Shown piece after piece: positions 1 to 6,077 of a DNA stretch of 7,857 nt (positions are counted from its first letter, which is position 1; each line of letters opens with the position of its first letter). Below the pieces are notes generated by a model. The model was not told the origin of the DNA. It worked only from the letters and a program-made list of their open reading frames with translations, and made no database searches. The translations under genes and the position numbers were made by a program. Source of the stretch: Candidatus Omnitrophota bacterium (GTDB lineage: Bacteria > Omnitrophota > Koll11 > Gygaellales > JAHJCI01); assembly GCA_030622705.1 (NCBI GenBank), contig JAUXFU010000032.1, forward strand, positions 1 to 7,857. Reading direction: 5' to 3'.

Positions 1-53
1 CTGCATAGATGCGAACCGATAAAACCCGCGCCGCCTGTAATTAAAATATCCAT
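1..53 (-). CDS. NAD-dependent epimerase/dehydratase, N-terminal fragment
   Basis: Only the first 17 codons are present, because the gene runs off the left edge of the window. The minus strand from the ATG at 53 reads MDILITGGAGFIGSHLC. This is the first beta strand and the glycine-rich GGxGxxG nucleotide-binding turn of an extended short-chain dehydrogenase, and this exact style of N-terminus is typical of sugar-nucleotide epimerases and dehydratases (GalE, RmlB or UDP-glucuronate decarboxylase type). The substrate cannot be told from this fragment. The start lies 4 bp after the SemiSWEET stop codon, so the two genes are probably co-transcribed. No strong Shine-Dalgarno sequence precedes it: an AAAGG lies about 15 bases upstream, which is too far to be ideal, so translation may depend on coupling to the upstream gene. 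Confidence 0.85.
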   Translation of the reverse strand, partial: MDILITGGAGFIGSHLC

Positions 54-57
54 ATTT

Positions 58-321
58 TTAAATCACTGCCTTTCTGTATCGCGCGTATAGAAACAAGGCT
101 AAAAATAGCGTTAGCAGCATCACTCCATTAGCGACAATCATAATCGGGTTTCTTAAATGGATGCCATAGAGCATCCAAAAAAATACCCCGCAGGACAATT
201 GCAGAAGCATAACTAAACTGATATCTGAAACGGATTTTGTCTTAAACATCCTTGTCAGCTGCGGGATAAAACCAAATGTGGTTAAGGCTGCCGCGCTTAT
301 GCCGATTATTGTCCAGACCAT
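58..321 (-). CDS. SemiSWEET / PQ-loop family small membrane protein
   Basis: This 87-residue protein has three predicted membrane helices, at about residues 3-20, 34-54 and 60-79, which is the single triple-helix bundle of bacterial SemiSWEETs. Family members form homodimers that let small sugars cross the cytoplasmic membrane. Visible hallmarks are the PQ-loop segment FIPQL (18-22) followed by the polar stretch KTKSVSDIS, then FFWMLYG (47-53), NP (58-59) and Asn65. Trp49 and Asn65 are 16 residues apart, like the Trp/Asn pair that lines the sugar pocket in characterised SemiSWEETs. The length is normal for the family and the short basic tail (RYRK) would be cytoplasmic. The ATG at 321 lies 3 bp after the tyrS stop and has a strong AGGAGG 9 bases upstream. 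The sugar, and whether the protein transports one at all, are inferred. The following gene, a nucleotide-sugar epimerase/dehydratase, is at least compatible with sugar handling. Confidence 0.85.
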   Translation of the reverse strand: MVWTIIGISAAALTTFGFIPQLTRMFKTKSVSDISLVMLLQLSCGVFFWMLYGIHLRNPIMIVANGVMLLTLFLALFLYARYRKAVI

Positions 322-324
322 TTT

Positions 325-1488
325 TTAATACCTCCTGATATCCAAGAAGCGGCGTGAGCCGACCTTAAGAATCCCTGAACAGGAAACCATAAAATTCTCG
401 TCTTTGATTTTTTGCTCATTAAAAACAACTGCTCCCTGATGAATTAACCGGCGTGCCTCATTGCCGCTCTTGCTTAAGCCATTTGCCGTAATAACCTCAA
501 TAATCCTACAGGGTTGCTTTATTTTAAAAACCGCAATATCCCTAGGCAGCCGTCCGGTAGTAAATACGCTCTGAAATTCCTCGCGGCCTACCATAGCCGA
601 CTTTTCTGAGTGATACCGGGCAACGATTATCCCGGCTAATCTTAATTTTGCCTCTTTAGGATGCATCCGCCTTATTTCATCTAAGTTTTCACCGGTAAGC
701 AAAGTATAGTATTTTAACATTAACTCGTCGGAGATAGACATAATCTTACCAAACATCTCATGCGGCTTTTCTGTTACCCCAATATAATTACCCAGGGATT
801 TACTCATCTTATTAACACCGTCAGTCCCCTCCAATAACCCTAAGGTAATCAGCGACTGGGGTACCTGGCCAAAATCCCGCTGGAGGTCCCTGCCCATCAG
901 CAGATTGAAAATCTGGTCTGTCCCGCCGATCTCTATATCGCTTTTTATTACCACCGAATCGTAACCCTGCAAAACCGGATACATAAACTCAAGAAGAGAA
1001 ATATCCTCATTATTATCTAAGCGTTTTTTAAAATCGGCGCGGGCAAGCATCTGGCTTACCGTAGTATGCCTGGTTAACTTCAAAATATCAGCCACAGGCA
1101 TCCGGTCAAACCACCGGCTATTGAACATGGTCTTAAGCCTGCTGAGATTTAAAATCTTACCCGCCTGCTTTTTGTAGGTCCGGGCATTTTTAAAAATCTC
1201 ATCTTTAGTTAAAAGTTTCCTGATCTGTGACTTTCCCGAAGGATCGCCAATGCGAGCAGTAAAATCGCCGATGAGAAAATAGACGATATGGCCTAAATCC
1301 TGCAACTGACGGAGTTTCCTCAACAGCACCGTATGGCCAAGATGGATATCGGCAGAGGTAGGGTCAAAGCCGGCCTTGATTCGCAGAGGACGGTTGAGCT
1401 GTAATTTCTTAACCAGCTCATCCTCTGAAATTATCTCGACTGCCCCGCGCTTGATAATTTCAAGCTGCTGCTGAACTGTCTTTTTCAC
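325..1488 (-). CDS. tyrS: tyrosyl-tRNA synthetase (TyrS type 2)
   Basis: This is a class I aminoacyl-tRNA synthetase that charges tRNA-Tyr with tyrosine in the cytoplasm. Numbered from the upstream ATG at 1497 (390 residues), it has the HIGH-type signature HLGH at 52-55 within FDPTSADIHLGHTVLL, the tyrosine-pocket segments YPVLQGYD (173-180) and GGTDQ (191-195), the KMSKS loop at 230-234, and a C-terminal S4 RNA-binding domain at about 330-388. The FDPTxxDxHLGHTVLL form and the total length fit the type 2 TyrS group. Two starts are possible. The ATG at 1497 is directly abutted by AGG, with no room for a Shine-Dalgarno site, whereas the in-frame GTG at 1488 has AGGA 8 bases upstream. I therefore prefer GTG (387 residues). 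Either way the gene overlaps the end of rpsA, by 29 or 38 bp, which suggests translational coupling. Function is certain; the start is not. Confidence 0.95.
   Translation of the reverse strand: MKKTVQQQLEIIKRGAVEIISEDELVKKLQLNRPLRIKAGFDPTSADIHLGHTVLLRKLRQLQDLGHIVYFLIGDFTARIGDPSGKSQIRKLLTKDEIFKNARTYKKQAGKILNLSRLKTMFNSRWFDRMPVADILKLTRHTTVSQMLARADFKKRLDNNEDISLLEFMYPVLQGYDSVVIKSDIEIGGTDQIFNLLMGRDLQRDFGQVPQSLITLGLLEGTDGVNKMSKSLGNYIGVTEKPHEMFGKIMSISDELMLKYYTLLTGENLDEIRRMHPKEAKLRLAGIIVARYHSEKSAMVGREEFQSVFTTGRLPRDIAVFKIKQPCRIIEVITANGLSKSGNEARRLIHQGAVVFNEQKIKDENFMVSCSGILKVGSRRFLDIRRY
331..336 (-). promoter_or_regulatory. Shine-Dalgarno site for the SemiSWEET gene, inside tyrS
   Basis: The minus strand reads AGGAGG here, 9 bases before the ATG at 321. 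The six bases are also the two arginine codons that precede the final Tyr codon and TAA stop of tyrS, so one sequence does both jobs. This fixes the start of the SemiSWEET gene and suggests its translation is coupled to termination on tyrS. Confidence 0.8.
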
Positions 1489-3058
1489 CGGTACCATCCT
1501 GTGTTGATTCTTTCTGGATTTTAGCGGAGAGTCCGATCTTCGCCTGCTCCGTATCCACCTTAATAACCCTGACCTTTAATTTATCTCCTGTTTTCAACGA
1601 ATGCATCTGCTCTGAAGGGATCTCGCCGCTAAATATCAGCCCCTCCAGATTCTCCTCTAATTTAACAAATACCCCAAACTCGGTAACGTTTATTACCTCA
1701 ACATCCAGCAGGGAATCCAATGGATACCTTTGGGCAATCTCCGGCCAGGGATTCGGCCGAATCTGCTTTAACCCTAAAGAGATACGGCGATTCGCCCCAT
1801 CAACGGAAAGCACAATCACCTCGAGTTTTTGCCCCTTCTTTACTATATCCTGAGGATGAGTTACGCGCTTAACCCACGAAAGATCCGAGATATGGATCAT
1901 TCCTTCAATATTATTATCCAGCTCTACAAATGCGCCATAATCAGTAAAACCACAAACCCTCCCCGTAACCTTACTGCCCGGAGGATACCTGGTTTCAACC
2001 TCAGTCCAGGGATTCGCCTCTAGCTGTTTAACGCTAAGGGCAATCTTGCGATTCTGGGCATCAACCGATAAGACCTGCGTCTCAATGACATCTCCGATAG
2101 CAAAGATTGAGGAAGGATTATCCACCCTCTTCGCCCAGGAAATCTCCGAAACATGAACTAGCCCCTCAACGCCTTTTTCCAGCTCCACAAAGATCCCGTA
2201 AGGCAAAATATTTACCACCTTACCTGTTAACTGGGAACCCGGAGGATATTTATTGGTTATATCCTGCCAAGGATCGGAAAATCTCTGCTTTAAACCAAGA
2301 GCAATCTTATTTGCCTCCTTATCAATATTTAAAACCATCACCTCTAATTTATCACCAACCGCGACTATCTCTGAAGGGTGACTTACCCTTGACCAGGACA
2401 TATCGGTAATATGCAAAAGCCCGTCTACTCCTCCTAAATCAATAAACGCTCCGAAATCCGTAATCGCCTTTATCCTTCCTATTGTTGTCTCACCTACTTT
2501 TAACTTCTGCCATATTGACTGACGAGCCTCTTGTCTTTCCTTTTGTATTGCTTCCCGACGCGACACAACAATACTGCGCCGGAAAAAATTCAGTTTAGCA
2601 ATTTTAAACTTATAGCTCTGATTAAGTATCTCTTTATCCGGCACATCCCTGAAACCGGACAGAGAACCGGGCAGAAACCCCTCTACCTCATCCACATCAA
2701 CCAGAAAACCCCCTTTGACCTTTCTCTTAACCCGGCCTTCGACTAAATCGCCCGATTTAAAATCACTAACTATTTTATTCCAGCCCTGCATTTGTTTTGC
2801 TTTAAGGCGGGAAAGGGCTATCATGCCTGCGTCATTCTCGATAGACTCAATATAAAAATCCAACTCGCAGTTCAGCTCTAACTTATCATCGACAAACTCA
2901 GACGCCATAACCACCCCTTCAGACTTAAACCCTACATCAACCAAAACCTCTTTAGACTTTATAGCAACTATCTTTCCTTTAATAATCTGGCCGTCGCTGA
3001 GTTTCTTTATACTTTGATTATACAACTCCTCTAAACTATTAGTATTTTCTTCCGACAT
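1460..3058 (-). CDS. rpsA: 30S ribosomal protein S1, six S1 domains
   Basis: This 532-residue protein of the small ribosomal subunit binds mRNA and helps load transcripts with weak ribosome-binding sites. Six OB-fold S1 domains can be counted, at about residues 20-86, 102-169, 187-258, 273-345, 360-432 and 446-514. Domains 3-5 are the most canonical, with FGAFIDL or YGAFVEL-type cores, GLLHITD/EGLVHVSE motifs and KIALGLKQ-type ends, separated by near-repeated linkers (NPW...RYPPGS). Domains 1 and 2 are more divergent, as expected for the ribosome-docking part. The six-domain architecture matches the long S1 of proteobacteria and many other phyla rather than the shorter Gram-positive form. A short polar tail (QKESTQDGTGEKDSSAAA) follows. 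The ATG at 3058 has AAGGGGG at 3069-3075, 10 bases upstream. The 3' end overlaps tyrS. A PlsC-type gene just upstream of rpsA is a recurring arrangement, often with cmk before it; cmk is not seen here. Confidence 0.96.
   Translation of the reverse strand: MSEENTNSLEELYNQSIKKLSDGQIIKGKIVAIKSKEVLVDVGFKSEGVVMASEFVDDKLELNCELDFYIESIENDAGMIALSRLKAKQMQGWNKIVSDFKSGDLVEGRVKRKVKGGFLVDVDEVEGFLPGSLSGFRDVPDKEILNQSYKFKIAKLNFFRRSIVVSRREAIQKERQEARQSIWQKLKVGETTIGRIKAITDFGAFIDLGGVDGLLHITDMSWSRVSHPSEIVAVGDKLEVMVLNIDKEANKIALGLKQRFSDPWQDITNKYPPGSQLTGKVVNILPYGIFVELEKGVEGLVHVSEISWAKRVDNPSSIFAIGDVIETQVLSVDAQNRKIALSVKQLEANPWTEVETRYPPGSKVTGRVCGFTDYGAFVELDNNIEGMIHISDLSWVKRVTHPQDIVKKGQKLEVIVLSVDGANRRISLGLKQIRPNPWPEIAQRYPLDSLLDVEVINVTEFGVFVKLEENLEGLIFSGEIPSEQMHSLKTGDKLKVRVIKVDTEQAKIGLSAKIQKESTQDGTGEKDSSAAA
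1497..1500 (-). promoter_or_regulatory. probable Shine-Dalgarno site deciding the tyrS start
   Basis: The minus strand reads CACAGGATGGTACCGGTG around 1503-1486. AGGA at 1497-1500 sits 8 bases before the GTG at 1488 but overlaps the ATG at 1497, so it can serve only the GTG. The site lies inside the rpsA coding region, so ribosomes finishing rpsA would pass over it. Confidence 0.5.
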
Positions 3059-3096
3059 CTTTTGAATTCCCCCTTCAGCAAACCTTATCCTTTAAG

Positions 3097-3128
3097 CCGT
3101 CTCATCTGGCCTGTTACGCAGCAGACGG
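3097..3128 (-). other. inverted repeat in the rpsA leader
   Basis: The 75-bp gap between the acyltransferase and rpsA contains a perfect 6-bp inverted repeat, CCGTCT at 3097-3102 and AGACGG at 3123-3128, with a 20-base loop that can add a short inner CTG/CAG pairing. No T-run follows on the minus strand, so it is not a standard intrinsic terminator. It could be an mRNA leader structure used in S1 autoregulation, which is known in gammaproteobacteria, but a 6-bp stem is weak evidence. The rest of the gap is the rpsA Shine-Dalgarno region. Confidence 0.3.
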
Positions 3129-3133
3129 ATAGA

Positions 3134-3727
3134 TTACCGCTTACCTTCACCGAGCCTGTTGATCTCCTGCATTATTCTCCCGGCAAAATCTTCATAGTAG
3201 CTTTTGAGATTACTCTTTTTAGGATAAAGCGGCCTCCCAAAATAAACCTTTATTTTGACTGGCCGAATAAAGCGCGCAGAACAGCCAAGTGCCTTCTGGG
3301 CGCCGTTAATAAAAACAGGGACTACCGGCACCTGGGATTTTACTGCCAAAAAACCAACTCCCAGCCGGTATGAACCCTGAACCAAGCGACTTCCCTCCGG
3401 AAAAAGCAGAAGACCCTCTTGCCTGCTCAGGCGCCGGAACGCCTCTTTTATGCTAGTGATATCAGCGGAATTCCGCCTTAGCGGAAACGCCCCTACCCTA
3501 CGGATAAAATATCCCAGGATAGGAACCGCAAACAACTCATACCGCGCCATAAAATTCAACCGGCGCGGACAAACACTTGCTACAATACACGGGTCTAAAT
3601 AACTAGCGTGATTACTCGCCAGGATAAAACCTTGAGTCGCGGGAATATTATTTAGACCGTTAGCCTCTAAACGAAAAACTATCTTGCTGAATATCCATAC
3701 AGAAAAGATTGTTATCCAATATAACAT
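3134..3727 (-). CDS. plsC: 1-acyl-sn-glycerol-3-phosphate acyltransferase (PlsC family)
   Basis: This 197-residue protein carries the acyltransferase motifs of the PlsC/LPLAT family in order: NHASYLD at 39-45 (the NHx4D catalytic block), GAFPLRR at 79-85, FPEGSR at 109-114 (usually FPEGTR) and VPVVPVFINGA at 133-143. A hydrophobic N-terminus (about residues 2-20) would anchor it to the inner face of the cytoplasmic membrane. The expected reaction is acylation of lysophosphatidate to phosphatidate in phospholipid synthesis, though family members can act on other lyso-lipids and the substrate is inferred. The length is at the short end but normal for compact bacterial members. The ATG at 3727 is preceded directly by an in-frame TAA, so no earlier start exists, and no clear Shine-Dalgarno sequence is visible. 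It follows the phosphohexomutase by 40 bp and precedes rpsA by 75 bp, a linkage found in many bacteria. Confidence 0.9.
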   Translation of the reverse strand: MLYWITIFSVWIFSKIVFRLEANGLNNIPATQGFILASNHASYLDPCIVASVCPRRLNFMARYELFAVPILGYFIRRVGAFPLRRNSADITSIKEAFRRLSRQEGLLLFPEGSRLVQGSYRLGVGFLAVKSQVPVVPVFINGAQKALGCSARFIRPVKIKVYFGRPLYPKKSNLKSYYEDFAGRIMQEINRLGEGKR

Positions 3728-3767
3728 TTAATAGAACTTAGCCGTTAACAGGACAAGCACAGGGGGC

Positions 3768-5249
3768 TTAAATCACAAAATTCCTGCCAACCTCAAGCAA
3801 CTGTCTCGCCCGGGAAAGGCTTCTCGCCTCAGCATAAACCCGCACCAGAGGCTCAGTACCTGAAGCGCGCAGCATCAGCCAGCTTTCATCATCGCAAATT
3901 AACTTTACGCCGTCAAAATCCTTAACCTGAATCACCTTTTTACCCAACAGCCGCTTATCTGACTTAAACTTACTTATCCTGCGGGACAACCCGCTGGCTA
4001 CCTGTGGATTATTATCAAAATGGATATCATCTCTTAAATAGTAATATCTCCCGAATTCCCGCTCCATCTCATTTAAAATCTTAAGCATAGGTTTCTTCTG
4101 ATAAGCCATCATCTCCAAAAGCAAAAGGCCCGCTAAACTGCCGTCTCTTTCCGGAATATAATTCTTAAAGCCTATGCCGCCGGCTTCCTCGCCCCCGATA
4201 AGAACATCCGTTTTCTCCATTAATCCGGAGATATACTTAAATCCCACCGGCGTCTCATAAAGTTTAAGGCCTAAACTAACCGTAATCTTATCGATAAGGA
4301 CACTGCCGGCAATCGTCTTAACCACGGCCCCGCTCATCCCGCGATTGCGCACAAGATGCAGAATCAGCAAACCAAGAATCTTTTGCGGATGGATGAATTC
4401 ACCCCGGCCGGCAAACCCGGCAATTCTATCGGCATCGCCGTCTAAAACCATACCTAAATCATATTGCTGCTGTCTTAATATTGTTAGCGTCGGCGCAAGA
4501 TTCTCTAAAACCGGCTCAGGTTTTATCCCGGCAAAAGAAGGATTAATCTGGTTGCGGGTAAAGCTTAATCTGATTTTTGTGCCTTTAAGCACATCGGCGA
4601 TAAACCCATTGCCGCTTCCGTACATTACATCCACAAGAAGGCGGAATTTCGCTTTTTTAAGTAATGCTAAATCAATATAGCCGCGGAGAAATTTTATATA
4701 ATCCCTGGTTAAATCCGTCTTGACTACTTCCGCAAAGCAGCTGCCTGCCTCTTCTGTCATTGCCTGCCGAACCCTGCGGCAGTAAAGCCTTTTTTCAATC
4801 TGACGCGTTATCTTAAGGGGAGCTGCCCCGCCGGAACCGGTCTTAATCTTAATCCCGTTATAATTAGCCGGATTATGGCTGGCGGTGATCATTACCCCGG
4901 CAGTCATACCTCTATGCCTGACCGCGAAGCTTAACGTAGGCGTAGGAATTGGCCTGTCCGAAAGAGTTACTGCTATAGACTTACTTGCTAAAACCTCACT
5001 TATAAGACGGGCATAGGTTTCTGATAAAAAACGAGTATCATAACCAACTGCGATTTTTACCGCTTTTTGGTTTTTGGTTTCCCTTGATTTTACCCGGGGT
5101 TTACTTTGGGCGTTTGGTTTTTGGTTAAAATAATCGGCAACGGCCAATCCCACACGCCGGACATTCTCAAAGGTAAAATTATCACTAATTACCCCGCGCC
5201 AACCGTCAGTGCCAAATTTTATCCCGCGCCCTTTTTTACTCATATCCAA
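3768..5249 (-). CDS. alpha-D-phosphohexomutase (phosphoglucomutase/phosphomannomutase family)
   Basis: This 493-residue enzyme should interconvert hexose 1- and 6-phosphates in the cytoplasm. The four domains are marked by FGTDGWRG (12-19), the phosphoserine loop TASHNP (122-127, Ser124), the Mg-binding loop DGDADR (270-275), the sugar-binding loop GGEEAGG (352-358) and the phosphate-binding RASGTEP (461-467). The GEEAG form resembles the GEESG loop of glucose-1-phosphate mutases more than the GEMSG or GEQSGH loops of bifunctional PMM/PGM and GlmM, so phosphoglucomutase activity is my best inference. Residues about 42-63 form a lysine-, asparagine- and glutamine-rich insertion between two conserved segments, encoded by a repeat-bearing DNA stretch. 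The start is uncertain: TTG at 5249 is 8 bases from GGGAGG, while the ATG at 5243 is 14 bases away. TTG has the better spacing. The gene starts 5 bp after rpe ends and is probably coupled to it. Confidence 0.93.
   Translation of the reverse strand: MDMSKKGRGIKFGTDGWRGVISDNFTFENVRRVGLAVADYFNQKPNAQSKPRVKSRETKNQKAVKIAVGYDTRFLSETYARLISEVLASKSIAVTLSDRPIPTPTLSFAVRHRGMTAGVMITASHNPANYNGIKIKTGSGGAAPLKITRQIEKRLYCRRVRQAMTEEAGSCFAEVVKTDLTRDYIKFLRGYIDLALLKKAKFRLLVDVMYGSGNGFIADVLKGTKIRLSFTRNQINPSFAGIKPEPVLENLAPTLTILRQQQYDLGMVLDGDADRIAGFAGRGEFIHPQKILGLLILHLVRNRGMSGAVVKTIAGSVLIDKITVSLGLKLYETPVGFKYISGLMEKTDVLIGGEEAGGIGFKNYIPERDGSLAGLLLLEMMAYQKKPMLKILNEMEREFGRYYYLRDDIHFDNNPQVASGLSRRISKFKSDKRLLGKKVIQVKDFDGVKLICDDESWLMLRASGTEPLVRVYAEARSLSRARQLLEVGRNFVI
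5066..5126 (-). repeat. direct-repeat-bounded low-complexity insertion within the phosphohexomutase gene
   Basis: A 14-bp direct repeat, TTTGGTTTTTGGTT on the plus strand, occurs at 5066-5079 and again at 5113-5126. The start-to-start distance is 47 bp, so the two copies are read in different frames (NQKPN and ETKNQK). The stretch between them contains a CCCGGG palindrome and skewed, A-rich coding-strand sequence. Protein from this DNA falls where the family has a short loop between the ADYF helix and VKIAVGYDTRF. I infer an in-frame insertion of roughly 20 codons, probably an interspersed intergenic-type repeat that landed in a tolerant loop. Confidence 0.6.
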
Positions 5250-5254
5250 ATCTT

Positions 5255-5896
5255 TTACCTCCCTCTCAATTCCTGAATTGCCTGTTTGGGCCCAGGGGAC
5301 TTAAATATATACGTCCCGCAAGCCAAAATATTAGCTCCCGCTTCTATTATCCTTCCTGCCGTAAGCTTATTTATCCCCCCATCAACGGCGATATCCCCGG
5401 GATAAATCCTGCGCAATGCCTTAATCTTGGCCAAAACAGAGCCAATAATTCCCTGACCTCCAAATCCGGGGTTCACCGTCATCACCAGCACAAAATCAGC
5501 CATATTCAGCAAAGCCCTGATTTTCTCTAATGGCGTTGCGGGATTAAGAGAAATGCCTAATCTTATGCCTTTTGATTTTAGCTGTTTAGCCCTTCTCCGA
5601 AAAGCCAGCAGGCTTATTGTTTCAATATGCACAGTAAGCATATCTGCCCCGGCAGAGATAAATCTATCGGCCCAGTTAAATGGCTGCTCAATCATTAAAT
5701 GCACGTCTAATGGAAGCTTGGTAACCCGGCGGATACCGCTCAGGATATCCGGGCCAATGGTAATATTAGGGACAAAATGGCCATCCATTATATCGATATG
5801 GAAAAAATCTATCCCCGCCTTTTCAATCCGGCGCAGATCTTTACCCAGATGAGTAAAATCAGCCGCTAAGATTGATGCCCCTATCTTAATATTCAT
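5255..5896 (-). CDS. rpe: ribulose-phosphate 3-epimerase
   Basis: This 213-residue TIM-barrel enzyme interconverts ribulose 5-phosphate and xylulose 5-phosphate in the pentose phosphate pathway. The family signatures are complete: SILAADF near the N-terminus (8-14), HIDIMDGHFVPN (33-44) with metal ligands His33 and Asp35, DVHLMI (64-69) with His66, MTVNPGFGGQ (139-148) as the phosphate-side loop, and VDGGIN (171-176) with Asp172. The two aspartates are the expected acid/base pair. The length is normal (about 210-230 residues). The ATG at 5896 gives the canonical N-terminus, but the bases before it are AT-rich with no Shine-Dalgarno match, and an inverted-repeat element ends only eight bases upstream of the start codon. 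The element may have replaced the native leader. The gene is followed after 5 bp (5250-5254) by the phosphohexomutase. Confidence 0.96.
   Translation of the reverse strand: MNIKIGASILAADFTHLGKDLRRIEKAGIDFFHIDIMDGHFVPNITIGPDILSGIRRVTKLPLDVHLMIEQPFNWADRFISAGADMLTVHIETISLLAFRRRAKQLKSKGIRLGISLNPATPLEKIRALLNMADFVLVMTVNPGFGGQGIIGSVLAKIKALRRIYPGDIAVDGGINKLTAGRIIEAGANILACGTYIFKSPGPKQAIQELRGR
5258..5263 (-). promoter_or_regulatory. Shine-Dalgarno site for the phosphohexomutase, inside the end of rpe
   Basis: The minus strand reads GGGAGG here, in the last glycine and arginine codons of rpe. It is 8 bases before a TTG at 5249 and 14 bases before an ATG at 5243. The spacing favours the TTG start. The position within rpe points to coupled translation. 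Confidence 0.65.
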
Positions 5897-5904
5897 TTAA
5901 CTAA

Positions 5905-6058
5905 TTTAATCGCGGATTACCGCGGATATAGTGCACGGATTGCCACAGATATTCCTTCTTTAGCTATTAAGCCTGCATTCAAGTATTGTTTAAATATAAA
6001 GTTAGCAGTGTAATCCGTAGTCATCCGCAAAGAAAATCCGTGGCCATCCGTGATTAAA
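5905..6058. repeat. symmetric inverted-repeat element of CGGAT/ATCCG words between nadD and rpe
   Basis: The 181-bp gap between nadD and rpe is mostly one inverted repeat. The left arm 5905-5950 and right arm 6013-6058 are each 46 bases, identical at 32 of 46 positions by hand alignment, around a 62-base AT-rich centre. The left arm holds CGGAT at 5913, 5923 and 5936 and CAGAT at 5946; the right arm holds ATCCG at 6013, 6023, 6036 and 6046. Both arms therefore show the same 10/13/10 spacing. Many differences between the arms are G/A changes that would still pair as G-U in RNA. No open reading frame of note lies inside. Similar GGATTACACGGAT-like repeats are scattered through many environmental bacterial genomes, as I recall; whether this one is mobile, a protein-binding site or an RNA structure is unknown. 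Confidence 0.8.
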
Positions 6059-6077
6059 ACTTAAGTTTTTAAAATGC

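Noticed and set aside
1829..2746. Three plus-strand open frames (64-100 codons) antisense to rpsA
   Set aside because: They lie wholly inside the repeated S1-domain coding region, have low-complexity basic/proline-rich translations without recognisable motifs, and have no supporting upstream signals. They are shadows of rpsA.
1700..2800. Tandem-repeat array
   Set aside because: The periodic similarity, roughly every 260 bp, comes from consecutive S1 domains of rpsA and is normal for this protein.
3728..3767. Possible terminator between the phosphohexomutase and the acyltransferase
   Set aside because: Only a 4-bp AGCC/GGCT pairing is available and there is no T-run, so the 40-bp gap shows no supported signal.
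5951..6012. Possible promoter in the AT-rich centre of the inverted repeat (TTGAAT and TATATT-like words)
   Set aside because: No pair of -35 and -10 boxes on the minus strand has acceptable spacing; AT-rich words are expected by chance here.
6056..6069. Perfect 14-bp palindrome AAAACTTAAGTTTT just after nadD, possible terminator
   Set aside because: The stem is entirely AT-rich apart from one G-C pair each side and no clean T-run follows. It overlaps the edge of the inverted-repeat element, so I do not call it an intrinsic terminator.
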